This document shows, piece after piece, positions 1-8,700 of a stretch of DNA of 19,410 nucleotides. This DNA comes from CAZPLZ01 sp964587525 (GTDB lineage Bacteria > Oederibacteriota > CAKKQC01). Location of the stretch: NCBI GenBank assembly GCA_964587525.1, contig CAZPLZ010000050.1, positions 1 through 19,410 on the forward strand, written 5' to 3'. The notes below the pieces were generated by a model. That model was not told the origin of the DNA and ran no database searches. It saw only the letters and a list, made by a program, of their open reading frames with translations. Every line of letters begins with the position of its first letter. Within the stretch, counting starts at the first letter, position 1. A program made the position numbers and the translations under genes.

Positions 1-200
1 CGCTGCCGGCGGCAGGGCCGCCTCCACGTCCTCGCCGGCCGGAGCGCGCCGCGACGCCGAAACGGTCGGCACACGGCCCTCGAAGTCTGCCCCTTCGCTC
101 CGTTGAGGCTTTTTCAGCACCTGCTACCGGTCGGCCAGCGACCGCTCACCCCCCTCCGACCCGGCCAGGCTTTGGGAGGACTTTTTCCGCCGCTTGTTAA
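1..200. mobile_element. Right part of a MITE/REP-like repeat element (copy A, truncated by window edge)
   Basis: Bases 1-163 match 12571-12733 almost perfectly; I count three mismatches, at 56, 109 and 121. The copy ends at 178-200 with GGACTTTTTCCGC...TTGTTAA, which matches the inverted left terminus of the full copy at 12408-12430 in 20 of 23 positions. Internal hairpins are visible, for example CTGCC/GGCAG at 2-14 and CGGTCG/CGACCG near 128-144. The left part lies outside the window. No transposase is encoded, so this is a non-autonomous repeat. It ends 17 nt before the ATG of the first GT-C gene, so it forms that gene's upstream region. I see no convincing promoter in 1-217. Confidence 0.8.
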
Positions 201-217
201 GGTAGGATGAATTCCGT

Positions 218-2791
218 ATGAAGGCTGCGAGAAAACCACCTCAGCCTCAGTCACCTTCAGTGTTGTTGGTTCCATCCTTGTGGGTTGCCGCTGGGTTTGT
301 CACCGTCAGTGTGTTGTTGTTCCGGGCGTGGTGGGACCAATCTCCGGTGAGCGTTGCGTTAGTACGTGCTTACTGGCAACGGGACGCGCAGTTTCTCTCT
401 CCGGTGTGGTCGGTTTTCGCCACCACGTGGGGTCGGAATGTGGTCGCTATGGTTCTCCTCGCCGCCGCAGAAGCTGCGAGCTGGGCTCTCGGCCGGTGTG
501 CGCTGCGCTGGGCCCTGGGCGTTGCTCCTGGACGGCTCTGGGGTGCCCTGCTTGCGCTTGGCCTGGGCAACGGCCTGCTGGGTGTGGTCACGCTGGCGCT
601 GGGGTTCAGCGGGCTTTTGATGCCTGGTGTGTTCTGGGTTTTGCTTCTCGCCGCGCTCTGCCTTGCTGTGCCCCCTCTCTTTTTCCCGGGCTCGAGGACT
701 CGCCCCGCAGACGACCTCCCCCCAAGGGGGGGAGAGGGTAGGGAGAGGGGGGCTGCCGTTCGTTGGATCGAACGGGCGCTCATTGGGTTCTGCGCCCTCA
801 TCGTGGTGGGCAACTGGCTTCCGGCCCTTATGCCGGAATGGTTCTACGATTCCATGGTGTACCACCTGGCGGTGCCGGAGCAGCACCTGCTCCAGCATAA
901 GGTGGGCTCTCTCAGCCATACGTTTTTTTCCAATTTTCCATTCCTGCAGGAGATGCGCTACCTGTTCTTCCTCACGCTGGGTAGCGATATCGCGCCGGCG
1001 CTGCTGCATTGGGCCGATGGGGTGCTGGCGGCGGCGGCGGTCTATGCGCTGGCGGAGGTCTTCCTGGGCCGGACGGCTGCATGGCTGGCCGCTGCGATCT
1101 TTCTGTCGCAGCCCACCTTAAAGTTCCTTCAGCCTGTCACCATGGTGGAGTTGGGACTGACGTGGTTCGAGGTGCTGGCAACGATGGCGTTTGTGGGTGG
1201 CATGGGCTGGCTTACATCGCATGGAGAGGGGAGGGTGAGGAGGGGAGCTTGGTTTCTCCTGGTTGGCTGGTTTCTTGGCTTTGCCCAGGGTACCAAGTAT
1301 CTTGGCCTTTTCGCGTCGGTGCTGCTCCTGGGCTGGCTAGGCGTTTCGTTCATGAGGTCTGGCCGGGGGTGGCGCTCGCTTGGTGGGACGCTGGGGCTGA
1401 TCATTGGCTGGGCTTCGCTCTGGATGGGGATCTGGCTGGCCAAGAACTGGCTCTTCACCGGTGATCCCTTCTTTCCATTCCTGCACACGGTCTTTCCTGC
1501 CCTCAACTGGGATGAGTCGCAGTATCAGAGCTGGATGCACGACAACACCAAATACGGTACCGGCCATGGGAGCCTGACCAACTGGCTGAAGATGCCGGTC
1601 ATGGCTTCGATCGGTATCCCCGCTTTTGGCACGTTCACGCTCAACCCGTTTCCATTGCTGTTCCTCCCGTTTTTGCTTTTGTACCGGCACCCGCTTGAGC
1701 CGGTCCGGTTCCTGGCGGTCTACGCCGGGCTGTATTTCGTGCTGTGGGCTTCCTCCTCCCAGCAGACCCGCTTTTTATATCCCATGGTGGCGCAGGCCGC
1801 GGTCGCCATCGCGTTCGTGGTGACGCGCCTAGGCGCGAGTTCCTGGCTTCTGCGGGGTACCCTCGGGGTGGCCACCGCGTGGATTCTGGTTGTCTCCGCG
1901 TACGGTGAAGTGAAGAACCGGTTTTCGAATACTGAACTCGTGCCGTACATGACCGGTCATCTGAAACGGGCAGAAGTTCTGCGGTTGGTCGTGTCATATT
2001 ACGACACGATGGAAAAAGCCAATGAGGTGGTGGGGAAACGGTCACGCCTGCTCTTCATCGGGGGGGATGAGAGCTTTTACTGCAAGCGGAGACGGGTGTG
2101 CAACAGCAACTATGACCGGCCTTGGCTCGGCCAGCAGGCAGAACGGGCGAAGGGACCTAAAGAACTCTTGGCGCTGCTCAGGCGGCAGCGGATCACGCAC
2201 CTGCTTTTGCACGAGCCGCGGTGTGAGGAGTACGCTGGCTACGGGATCTTCGACTGGGGTGAGCGGGCGAAGGAAAATTTTCTGAGGATGTGGCACACAT
2301 ATGGGCATAGGGTGTTCTTCTCCGGGGGGGTGTTGTTGTTTGAGCTCACCGCGGAGCCCATCCCGCTGAGCCAGCGCAAGACCGGCAGGCCTTCGTATTT
2401 CTACCCACCACAAGTGGTAGAGCGATCCCACGAACTGATTCGTAAGGTGGATACGCTGTTCCAGCGCCGCGACCCTGAGGCAGCTTACCGGACATGCGAA
2501 GAGTTGGTACGGCTGATCCCCGGCGCTTCGCATGCCTATTTTTACCGGGGCTATGCGAGTGAGCTGCTCAACAGACGAAGAGAGGCGATCGCCGATTATG
2601 AGACCGCGATCCGGCTGGGATATCCCCCCGCGGTGGTGCATGCCAACCTGGGCAGACTGCTGGAAGGTGAGCGCAAGTACCCCGAGGCGCTCAAGCGATA
2701 TCTTGAGGCTCTCGAGTTGGATCCGAAGATGGAGAGCATGAAGGACCGGATTGCGCAGGTCCGTCCGCTGGCTGCTGCGGCGCAGAAATAA
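218..2791 (+). CDS. GT-C-type membrane glycosyltransferase-like protein with C-terminal TPR (paralog 1)
   Basis: An 857-residue polytopic inner-membrane protein. Hydrophobic segments fill roughly residues 15-35, 70-155 and 183-580. The first large loop after the membrane-embedded start holds WFYDSMVYHLAVPEQ, with D211 in the position of the catalytic aspartate of GT-C/PMT-like glycosyltransferases that use lipid-linked sugars. A soluble domain follows (about 600-720) with a conserved RLLFIGGDESFYC motif and cysteines around C622 and C629. TPR-like helices fill about 735-850. No family name is certain; the fold assignment rests on the loop motif and topology. The ATG is supported by matching the start of the next gene (both have a short KP/PQSQSP-rich head before the first membrane segment), though the ribosome site is weak (GTAGG about 11 nt upstream). 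Residues about 158-178 are encoded by a palindromic repeat insert. Three bases separate it from its paralog, so the two are probably co-transcribed. Donor and acceptor are unknown. Confidence 0.75.
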   Translation: MKAARKPPQPQSPSVLLVPSLWVAAGFVTVSVLLFRAWWDQSPVSVALVRAYWQRDAQFLSPVWSVFATTWGRNVVAMVLLAAAEAASWALGRCALRWALGVAPGRLWGALLALGLGNGLLGVVTLALGFSGLLMPGVFWVLLLAALCLAVPPLFFPGSRTRPADDLPPRGGEGRERGAAVRWIERALIGFCALIVVGNWLPALMPEWFYDSMVYHLAVPEQHLLQHKVGSLSHTFFSNFPFLQEMRYLFFLTLGSDIAPALLHWADGVLAAAAVYALAEVFLGRTAAWLAAAIFLSQPTLKFLQPVTMVELGLTWFEVLATMAFVGGMGWLTSHGEGRVRRGAWFLLVGWFLGFAQGTKYLGLFASVLLLGWLGVSFMRSGRGWRSLGGTLGLIIGWASLWMGIWLAKNWLFTGDPFFPFLHTVFPALNWDESQYQSWMHDNTKYGTGHGSLTNWLKMPVMASIGIPAFGTFTLNPFPLLFLPFLLLYRHPLEPVRFLAVYAGLYFVLWASSSQQTRFLYPMVAQAAVAIAFVVTRLGASSWLLRGTLGVATAWILVVSAYGEVKNRFSNTELVPYMTGHLKRAEVLRLVVSYYDTMEKANEVVGKRSRLLFIGGDESFYCKRRRVCNSNYDRPWLGQQAERAKGPKELLALLRRQRITHLLLHEPRCEEYAGYGIFDWGERAKENFLRMWHTYGHRVFFSGGVLLFELTAEPIPLSQRKTGRPSYFYPPQVVERSHELIRKVDTLFQRRDPEAAYRTCEELVRLIPGASHAYFYRGYASELLNRRREAIADYETAIRLGYPPAVVHANLGRLLEGERKYPEALKRYLEALELDPKMESMKDRIAQVRPLAAAAQK
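688..753. repeat. In-frame palindromic repeat inside GT-C paralog 1
   Basis: The segment contains CTCGAGGACTCGCCCCGCAG followed by a GC-rich hairpin at about 716-734 (CTCCCCCC, loop AA, GGGGGGAG) and a purine tail. A near copy lies at 3318-3383 in the next gene. It is read in frame as a hydrophilic SRTRPADDLPPRGGEG stretch between two membrane segments. It resembles the dispersed CTCTCCCC...GGGGAGAGG repeats found in many bacterial genomes (from memory) and behaves like the protein-coding palindromic elements described in Rickettsia. Confidence 0.75.
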
Positions 2792-2794
2792 ATT

Positions 2795-5776
2795 ATGGAA
2801 ACCGCGGGAAAACCAGTTCCACCTCAGTCGCAGTCACCCGCCGTGCTGCTGGTTCCGCCCCGGTGGGTTGCTGCCGGGTTTTTTATCCTCAGCGTGGTGC
2901 TTTTCTTGACGTGGTGGGATCAGTACCCGGTGCAACTGGGGTTATTCCGTGAATACTGGCTGCGAAACAAGCGATTCTTCTCTCCGGCATGGTCAAGTTT
3001 CGTCACCACGTGGATTCAGAATGGGGTCGCAATGCTCCTCTTCGTGGCCGTGGAAGCCGCAAGCTGGGCTCTGGGCCGGCGCATGCTGCGCTGGGTCCTG
3101 GGTGTTGCTCCGGGATGGCTCTGGGGTGCGCTGCTCGCGCTTGGCCTGGGCAACGGGCTCCTGGGGGTGGTCACACTGGCGCTGGGGTTCAACGGTCTTT
3201 TGATGCCAGGCGTGTTCTGGGTTTTGCTCCTCGCCTCGGTCAGCCTCGCCGTGCAGGAGGTCATCGGGCAGGCTCCCCCGGCCTCGAGGACTCGGCCCGC
3301 AGACGACCTCCCTACCCGGGCTCGGGGACTCGCCCCGCAGACGACCTCCCCCAAAGGGGGAGAGGGAATAAGGGAGAGGGGGGCTGGGGAAAGGGGAATA
3401 AAAATAGCGGGGTGGCTGGAGCGCGGACTCATTGGGGTCTGTGCTCTGGTCGTTGTCTGGAGCTTCGTGGGTCTCTTCATGCTCTCTGTGTCCATGCTCG
3501 ACCGGAATACCACCACCCTCTCTGACTCGGTGCTGTTCGTGGCGCTAGCCGCACTGGTCACCGGCGGCTGGTGTGCGGTTGGCTGGCTCGTCGGAAACTT
3601 GGCTGGAGCCGTCCGCTGGATCGAGCGGGCACTCATCGCGTTCTGCACCCTCATCGTGGTGGGGAACTGGCTTCCGACCTTCCAGCCGGAGTGGTTCTAC
3701 GATTCCATGGTGTACCACCTGGCCGTGCCGGAGCAGTACCTGCTCCAGCATAAGGTGTGCTATCTCAGCCATACGTTTATTTCCAACTACCCGTTTTTGC
3801 AGGAGATGCGCTATCTGTTTTTCCTCACGTTGGGTGATGATATTGCGCCGGCGCTGCTGCACTGGGCCGACGGGGCGCTGGTGGCGGCGGCGGTCTATGC
3901 GCTGGCGGAGGTCTTCCTGGGCCGGACGGCTGCGTGGCTGGCCGCTGCGATCTACCTGTCTCAGCCCACCTTGAGGCTTCTCCAGCCCATTACGATGGTG
4001 GAGCTAGGGCTGACCTGGTTCGAGATCCTTGCAACCATGGCGTTTGTGGCTGGCATGGGCTGGCTGTCGCACACAGCCAATCGCCAGGGGGTTATGGGGC
4101 AGGCCCCTTCCATGTTCCGGGCCAGGGGGGCCTGGTTTCTCCTGGTTGGCTGGTTTCTTGGCTTCGCCCAGGGCATCAAGTATATCGGTCTCCTGACGTC
4201 CATCCTGCTTTTGGGCTGGTTGTGTGTTTCGTTTATCCGGTCTGGCCGAGGCGGCGCAAAGCTCGGTGGGACACTGGCGCTCATCGTCGGCTGGGCGTCG
4301 CTCTGGATGGGGGTCTGGCTGGCCAAGAACTGGCTCTTCACTGCTGACCCGCTCTTTCCGATTCACACGATCTTTCCTGCTCTCAACTGGGATGCGACGC
4401 TGTACGAGGGCTGGATGGACGATAACACCAAGTACGGCGTTGTTCGCGGTGCGTCGCTGGCTAGCTGGCTCAAGATGCCGGTCAGGGCTTCGATCGACAC
4501 CGCGCTGTTCGGCACGTTCACGCTCAACCCGTTTCCACTCCTGTTTCTCCCGCTGTTGTTTCTGTTCCGGCGTTCACCTGAGCCGATCCGGTTTCTGGCG
4601 GTCTATGCCGGGCTGTATTTCGTGCTGTGGGCGTCATCCTCCCAGCAGACCCGCTTTTTATATCCCATGATGGCGCAGGCCGCGGTCGCCATCGCGTTCG
4701 TGGTGACGCGCTTAGGCGCGGGCTCCTGGCTTCTGCGGGGTACCCTCGGGGTGGCCACCACGTGGATCCTCATCAACGCGGTGTACGGGGAAATTCACAA
4801 CCGGTTTTCGAATAGCGCCCTGGTGCCGTACACCACCGGTCACCTGGACCGGTCAAGATTTCTGCGAATGGGCGTGCCATACTACGAAACGGTGCAAAAG
4901 GCCAATGAGGTGATGGGGAAACGGTCTCGCCTGCTCTTCATCGGGGGAGATGAGAGTTATTACTGCAAGCGGAACCGGGTGTGCAACAGCATCTATGATC
5001 GGTCTTGGCTTGGCCATCAAGCGGAGCGGGCGAAGAGTCCTGAGAAACTCCTGGCGCTGCTCAGGCGGCAACGGATCACGCACCTGCTTTTGCACGAGCC
5101 GCGGTGTGAGGAGTACGTTGGCTACGGGATCTTCGACTGGGGTGAGCGGGCGAAGGAAAATTTCCTGAGGATGTGGCACACCTACGGGCGTAAGGTGTTT
5201 GTCAGCAAGGGGGTCTTTCTATTTGAGCTCACCGCGGAGCCCATCCCGCTGAGCCAGCGCAAGGCCGGCAGGCCTACATATTTCCACCAGCCGGAGGCCT
5301 GTCAGCAATCCCGTGAGCTTATCCCAGTGGCGGACGAACTTTTTCAGAAGGGCCAACTGGCGGCAGCCTACCGGACGTGCGAAGAGCTGGTGAGCCTGGT
5401 CCCTGGCGCCTCTATTGGTTACGCGTACCGGGGCTACGCGAACGGGCTCCTGAACAAACGGAAGGAAGCGATTGCCGATTATGAAACCGCGATCCGCCAT
5501 GGATATCCCACCGGGGGGGTGTACTTCAACTTGGGCGTCCTGCTGGAGAGGGAGCGCAAGTACCCGGAGGCGCTGAAGCGGTATCTGGGAGCGATCGCGA
5601 TGGGCGTGAACGTGGGGGCCGCCCGGCAGCGCGCCACGGAGCTGGCCGTGCACCTCAAGCGCTACGAGCTGGCGCTGAAGCTGGCGGAGGAGAGCGCAAA
5701 GGCGAATCCCAGCGACCCTTCCTTGAAAGGCAAGATCACGCAGATCCGTCAACTGGCCGCTGCCGCACAGCAGTGA
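2795..5776 (+). CDS. GT-C-type membrane glycosyltransferase-like protein with C-terminal TPR (paralog 2)
   Basis: A 993-residue paralog of the preceding gene, similar from end to end. The catalytic-type loop WFYDSMVYHLAVPEQYL has its aspartate at D303. The same LLFIGGDESYYC soluble domain and TPR-like tail follow; the tail is longer by about one repeat pair. Compared with paralog 1 it has a larger repeat-derived insert (residues about 161-202) and an extra hydrophobic unit of about 65 residues: GWLERGLIGVCALVVV at about 208 is echoed by RWIERALIAFCTLIVV at about 272, which looks like an internal duplication. Patches of DNA nearly identical to paralog 1 alternate with diverged stretches, suggesting gene conversion. 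The start ATG lies 4 nt after the previous stop with no clear Shine-Dalgarno, so translation is probably coupled. Its stop overlaps the next gene's GTG. The likely role is sugar transfer at the periplasmic face of the inner membrane; substrates are unknown. Confidence 0.75.
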   Translation: METAGKPVPPQSQSPAVLLVPPRWVAAGFFILSVVLFLTWWDQYPVQLGLFREYWLRNKRFFSPAWSSFVTTWIQNGVAMLLFVAVEAASWALGRRMLRWVLGVAPGWLWGALLALGLGNGLLGVVTLALGFNGLLMPGVFWVLLLASVSLAVQEVIGQAPPASRTRPADDLPTRARGLAPQTTSPKGGEGIRERGAGERGIKIAGWLERGLIGVCALVVVWSFVGLFMLSVSMLDRNTTTLSDSVLFVALAALVTGGWCAVGWLVGNLAGAVRWIERALIAFCTLIVVGNWLPTFQPEWFYDSMVYHLAVPEQYLLQHKVCYLSHTFISNYPFLQEMRYLFFLTLGDDIAPALLHWADGALVAAAVYALAEVFLGRTAAWLAAAIYLSQPTLRLLQPITMVELGLTWFEILATMAFVAGMGWLSHTANRQGVMGQAPSMFRARGAWFLLVGWFLGFAQGIKYIGLLTSILLLGWLCVSFIRSGRGGAKLGGTLALIVGWASLWMGVWLAKNWLFTADPLFPIHTIFPALNWDATLYEGWMDDNTKYGVVRGASLASWLKMPVRASIDTALFGTFTLNPFPLLFLPLLFLFRRSPEPIRFLAVYAGLYFVLWASSSQQTRFLYPMMAQAAVAIAFVVTRLGAGSWLLRGTLGVATTWILINAVYGEIHNRFSNSALVPYTTGHLDRSRFLRMGVPYYETVQKANEVMGKRSRLLFIGGDESYYCKRNRVCNSIYDRSWLGHQAERAKSPEKLLALLRRQRITHLLLHEPRCEEYVGYGIFDWGERAKENFLRMWHTYGRKVFVSKGVFLFELTAEPIPLSQRKAGRPTYFHQPEACQQSRELIPVADELFQKGQLAAAYRTCEELVSLVPGASIGYAYRGYANGLLNKRKEAIADYETAIRHGYPTGGVYFNLGVLLERERKYPEALKRYLGAIAMGVNVGAARQRATELAVHLKRYELALKLAEESAKANPSDPSLKGKITQIRQLAAAAQQ
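3279..3395. repeat. Doubled palindromic repeat inside GT-C paralog 2
   Basis: The left half of the repeat occurs twice in tandem: 3281-3316 and 3319-3352 both carry CTCG(A/G)GGACTCG(G/C)CCCGCAG followed by ACGACCTCCC. Then come a hairpin at 3346-3362 (CTCCCCC, loop AAA, GGGGGAG) and a purine-rich tail. The reading frame stays open and encodes SRTRPADDLP, then RGLAPQTTSPKGGEG; the two half-copies are read in different frames, hence the different peptides. It sits at the same loop as the insert in paralog 1. Confidence 0.75.
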
Positions 5777-8700
5777 ACGACTCGAAGGGCAAGTGGGGCG
5801 GAGCGCGCGAGGTCGGCACTAGAGCGAGCGCGCCACGGTGGGGCGCGAGAGCGTGCCCGAGAAGCCTGGCGCTCCGCCCCACGCTGCTGCTGGTCGTTGC
5901 GCTGCTGTGCGGTGCTCCGGCTGCCGCCTCCGAGGCCGTGCACCAATGGCTCGTCAAGTTTGCCGGTGCACCCTCGCGGTATGTCGGATCACCCGGCCAT
6001 AAGGCGACGCTGGATGAGGTTGAGCGTTCCCTGCGCGCATTCGGCATCAAGGAGGTACGCCGTGAGCGGCTCACCGTCACCGCGCCGGTGGAGGATGAGG
6101 TGTGGATATCCGGTCCTGGCCTGGGCCGGGTGCGCCTGCACGCCGTCTGGCCCAATCATGTCCAGCTTTCAGCCACCTCCCGGGCGGGTTTGACCGGTCC
6201 GCTGGTGGATGCCGGACACGGGGAGGCCGAGGCCCTGGACGGCGGGCCGGTGGAAAACATCATTGCGCTGGTGCGGCTGCCTTGTGCGGGCGGGCCGCAA
6301 GGCTGGCTGACGCCGTTTGTCCTCGGCGCCTCGGCGGTGATCTTCTTGCCGCCCCAGGGCGCAGGGTTTTCCCGCGCTGAAGCTGAAGAACTGTTTCTGG
6401 ATGTAGCGGCGAACCTGCCGCGGTTCTGGGCTCCGCCACGGTCAGTGGCGCCGCTCCTTGCGGCGGCCCGGCGGAAGGCCACGGCCACACTGGTCTCCCG
6501 GATGGCCTGGCGTGACATCACCACCGAGAACATTTGGGGCGTCCTGCCAGGCTCTGACGACCGGTTTCCGTCCGCCGACAAGAAGTCGACGGCTGCGTGG
6601 AAAGACAAGCGGGTGATGTTTCAGGCGTACACCGACAGCATGTCGGTGGTTCCCGCGCTGGCGCCGGGTGCTGAAGAGACCGGCGGGCTGATCGCCCTCA
6701 TGGAGCTGGCGAAACATTTCTCTTCACACCGGGTTCTCCCCACGCTCTACTTCCTGGCCACCTCTGGTCATGGCCACGTCCTGCATGGGTCACATGAGTT
6801 TCTGGCCAGGCATATGCGGCATCACAGGTATTTCACCCGTTCCATCACCGCTGAAGAAAAACTGGAGGTGGACTACTTTATTGGTCTGGATTTGACGAGC
6901 GGGAGCGGCCAAGTCGCCTCATTCTCCCGCGGCACCTTTTATATGGGTTGGGAGACCAACGAGAAGTCTCTGCTGGTGCAGAACGCGCTGGCGGGGACGG
7001 CCCGGCTGCTGGATGAACACGCGACGAAGCTCTATGGGGAGCGTGCATCTGCTCATTACCTGAACGGGGTTTCCCCTCCCACCCGGTCCTGGAAAGATCT
7101 TCTGGGCTTCAACATCGCATTTGATGCTGAAGCGGCGATCGTCACGGGAACCCCGGCCCTGACCTTTGCCACTCCCTTCGATGCCCGGCTACGGACCGAC
7201 ACCCCCATGGACACGATGGGTAAGGTCGATGTCCCTGCTCTTTCGCGGCAGATCCAGACCCTCAAGGACCTGCTGTCCTCAGCGTTAGCAGATCCGGAGT
7301 TCTTCAGTGAAATGAAGGTGAAGCTCCCGGATACCGGCCGGGCGTTGATCGGGGAAGTGCATGAGTTCGAGCGCACGGTGACGGGACTGCCCGACAAGCC
7401 GGTCGCCGGGGCGCTGATGGTCGTGCGCTCCGGGTTCTGGGGGAGGACCAAGACGTACGGTCCTGTCCGCGCCCTGCACGCCGTCCTGAGCCGCCAGGAC
7501 GATCCACTCACCCTCACGGTGTCGGAGACGGGTACATTCCGGATCCCGTTTCTCCGTCTCCACGAGTTTTGGAGGTGGATATGGTGCTCGCTGGAAGGGT
7601 ACGTCATCGACGCTGACGGGACGATTCAGATGTCACCCGATATGGGGCCGATCACGAGCAAGCAGTTCAGCACGAGCATCTGGTTCAATGAGCGCGAGAA
7701 GAAGACCCTGCAAGTGCTCATCCGCGCCCAGCCGTTCACGATCTTGGAGCCAGTGAACGCTCGGCAGCTCCGGTTCCTGGACAAGATGATGGTCCAGGAT
7801 GGCCGGGACCAGCCGTTTATGAACTTCGGGTTCGCCATGAGGCTGGATCAGAGCAGCGCTCAGGAATTCTTCTCGCCGGCCGTGGTGATCTTCGCGCCAA
7901 AAATGAAAGGTGAGGATGTGCGTGTCAAGGCGTTTCTGTCCACGGGGGCTTTTGGCGTCCAGAGCATTTTCACGGGGGCTGATGAAGCGCTGTTGCATCA
8001 GGAACCGCCGGTCTTCGATCGGGAAGAGGCTAGGGGGACCGGGTATCCAGTGAGCCGGGGGGTCCTGGACCGGGCGCCGTACGAGGGCGCCAAGGATATG
8101 TGGATCTTGAACGATGCCCGGGGTCGCCTGCTCAGGCGTTACCACGTGCGTAATTTCAGGATCGAGAGATTGCACGAGCAAGGACGGGTGGCGCTCCAGG
8201 AGGCCCGGAACGCCTGGGCGGGGAAGCGGTACGCGGACTTCCTGGCGGCTGCCCGCCGCGCCTGGGGCCTGGAAGCCCGAGCCTACCCTGAGTACAAGAC
8301 CGTGGCCAACGATCTGGTCAAAACCGTGATCTTCTACTGTGTCCTGCTGGTGCCGTTCGCCTTTTGCATGGAGCGGCTCTTCTTTGCCTTCGGCAGCCTG
8401 CACCAGCAGTTGCTGGCCACGGGCGGGATCTTCCTTGCCGGGTTTCTGGCGCTGCGGCAGGTGCACCCGGCGTTTAAGATCTCGTCCAACCCCATCGTGA
8501 TCTTTCTGGCGTTTATCATCCTGGCGCTGGGGCTGTTCGTGTTGGGGATCATCAGCACAAAGTTCCAGCGGGAGTTGAGGCGGATGAAAGGCGAGCGCGG
8601 GGATTACGAGGCGGTGGATATCAGCCGGGCGAGTGCGACCATGGCCGCGTTGGTCCTGGGATTGTCCAACTTGCGGCGGCGGCCGGTCCGGACCGCCCTC

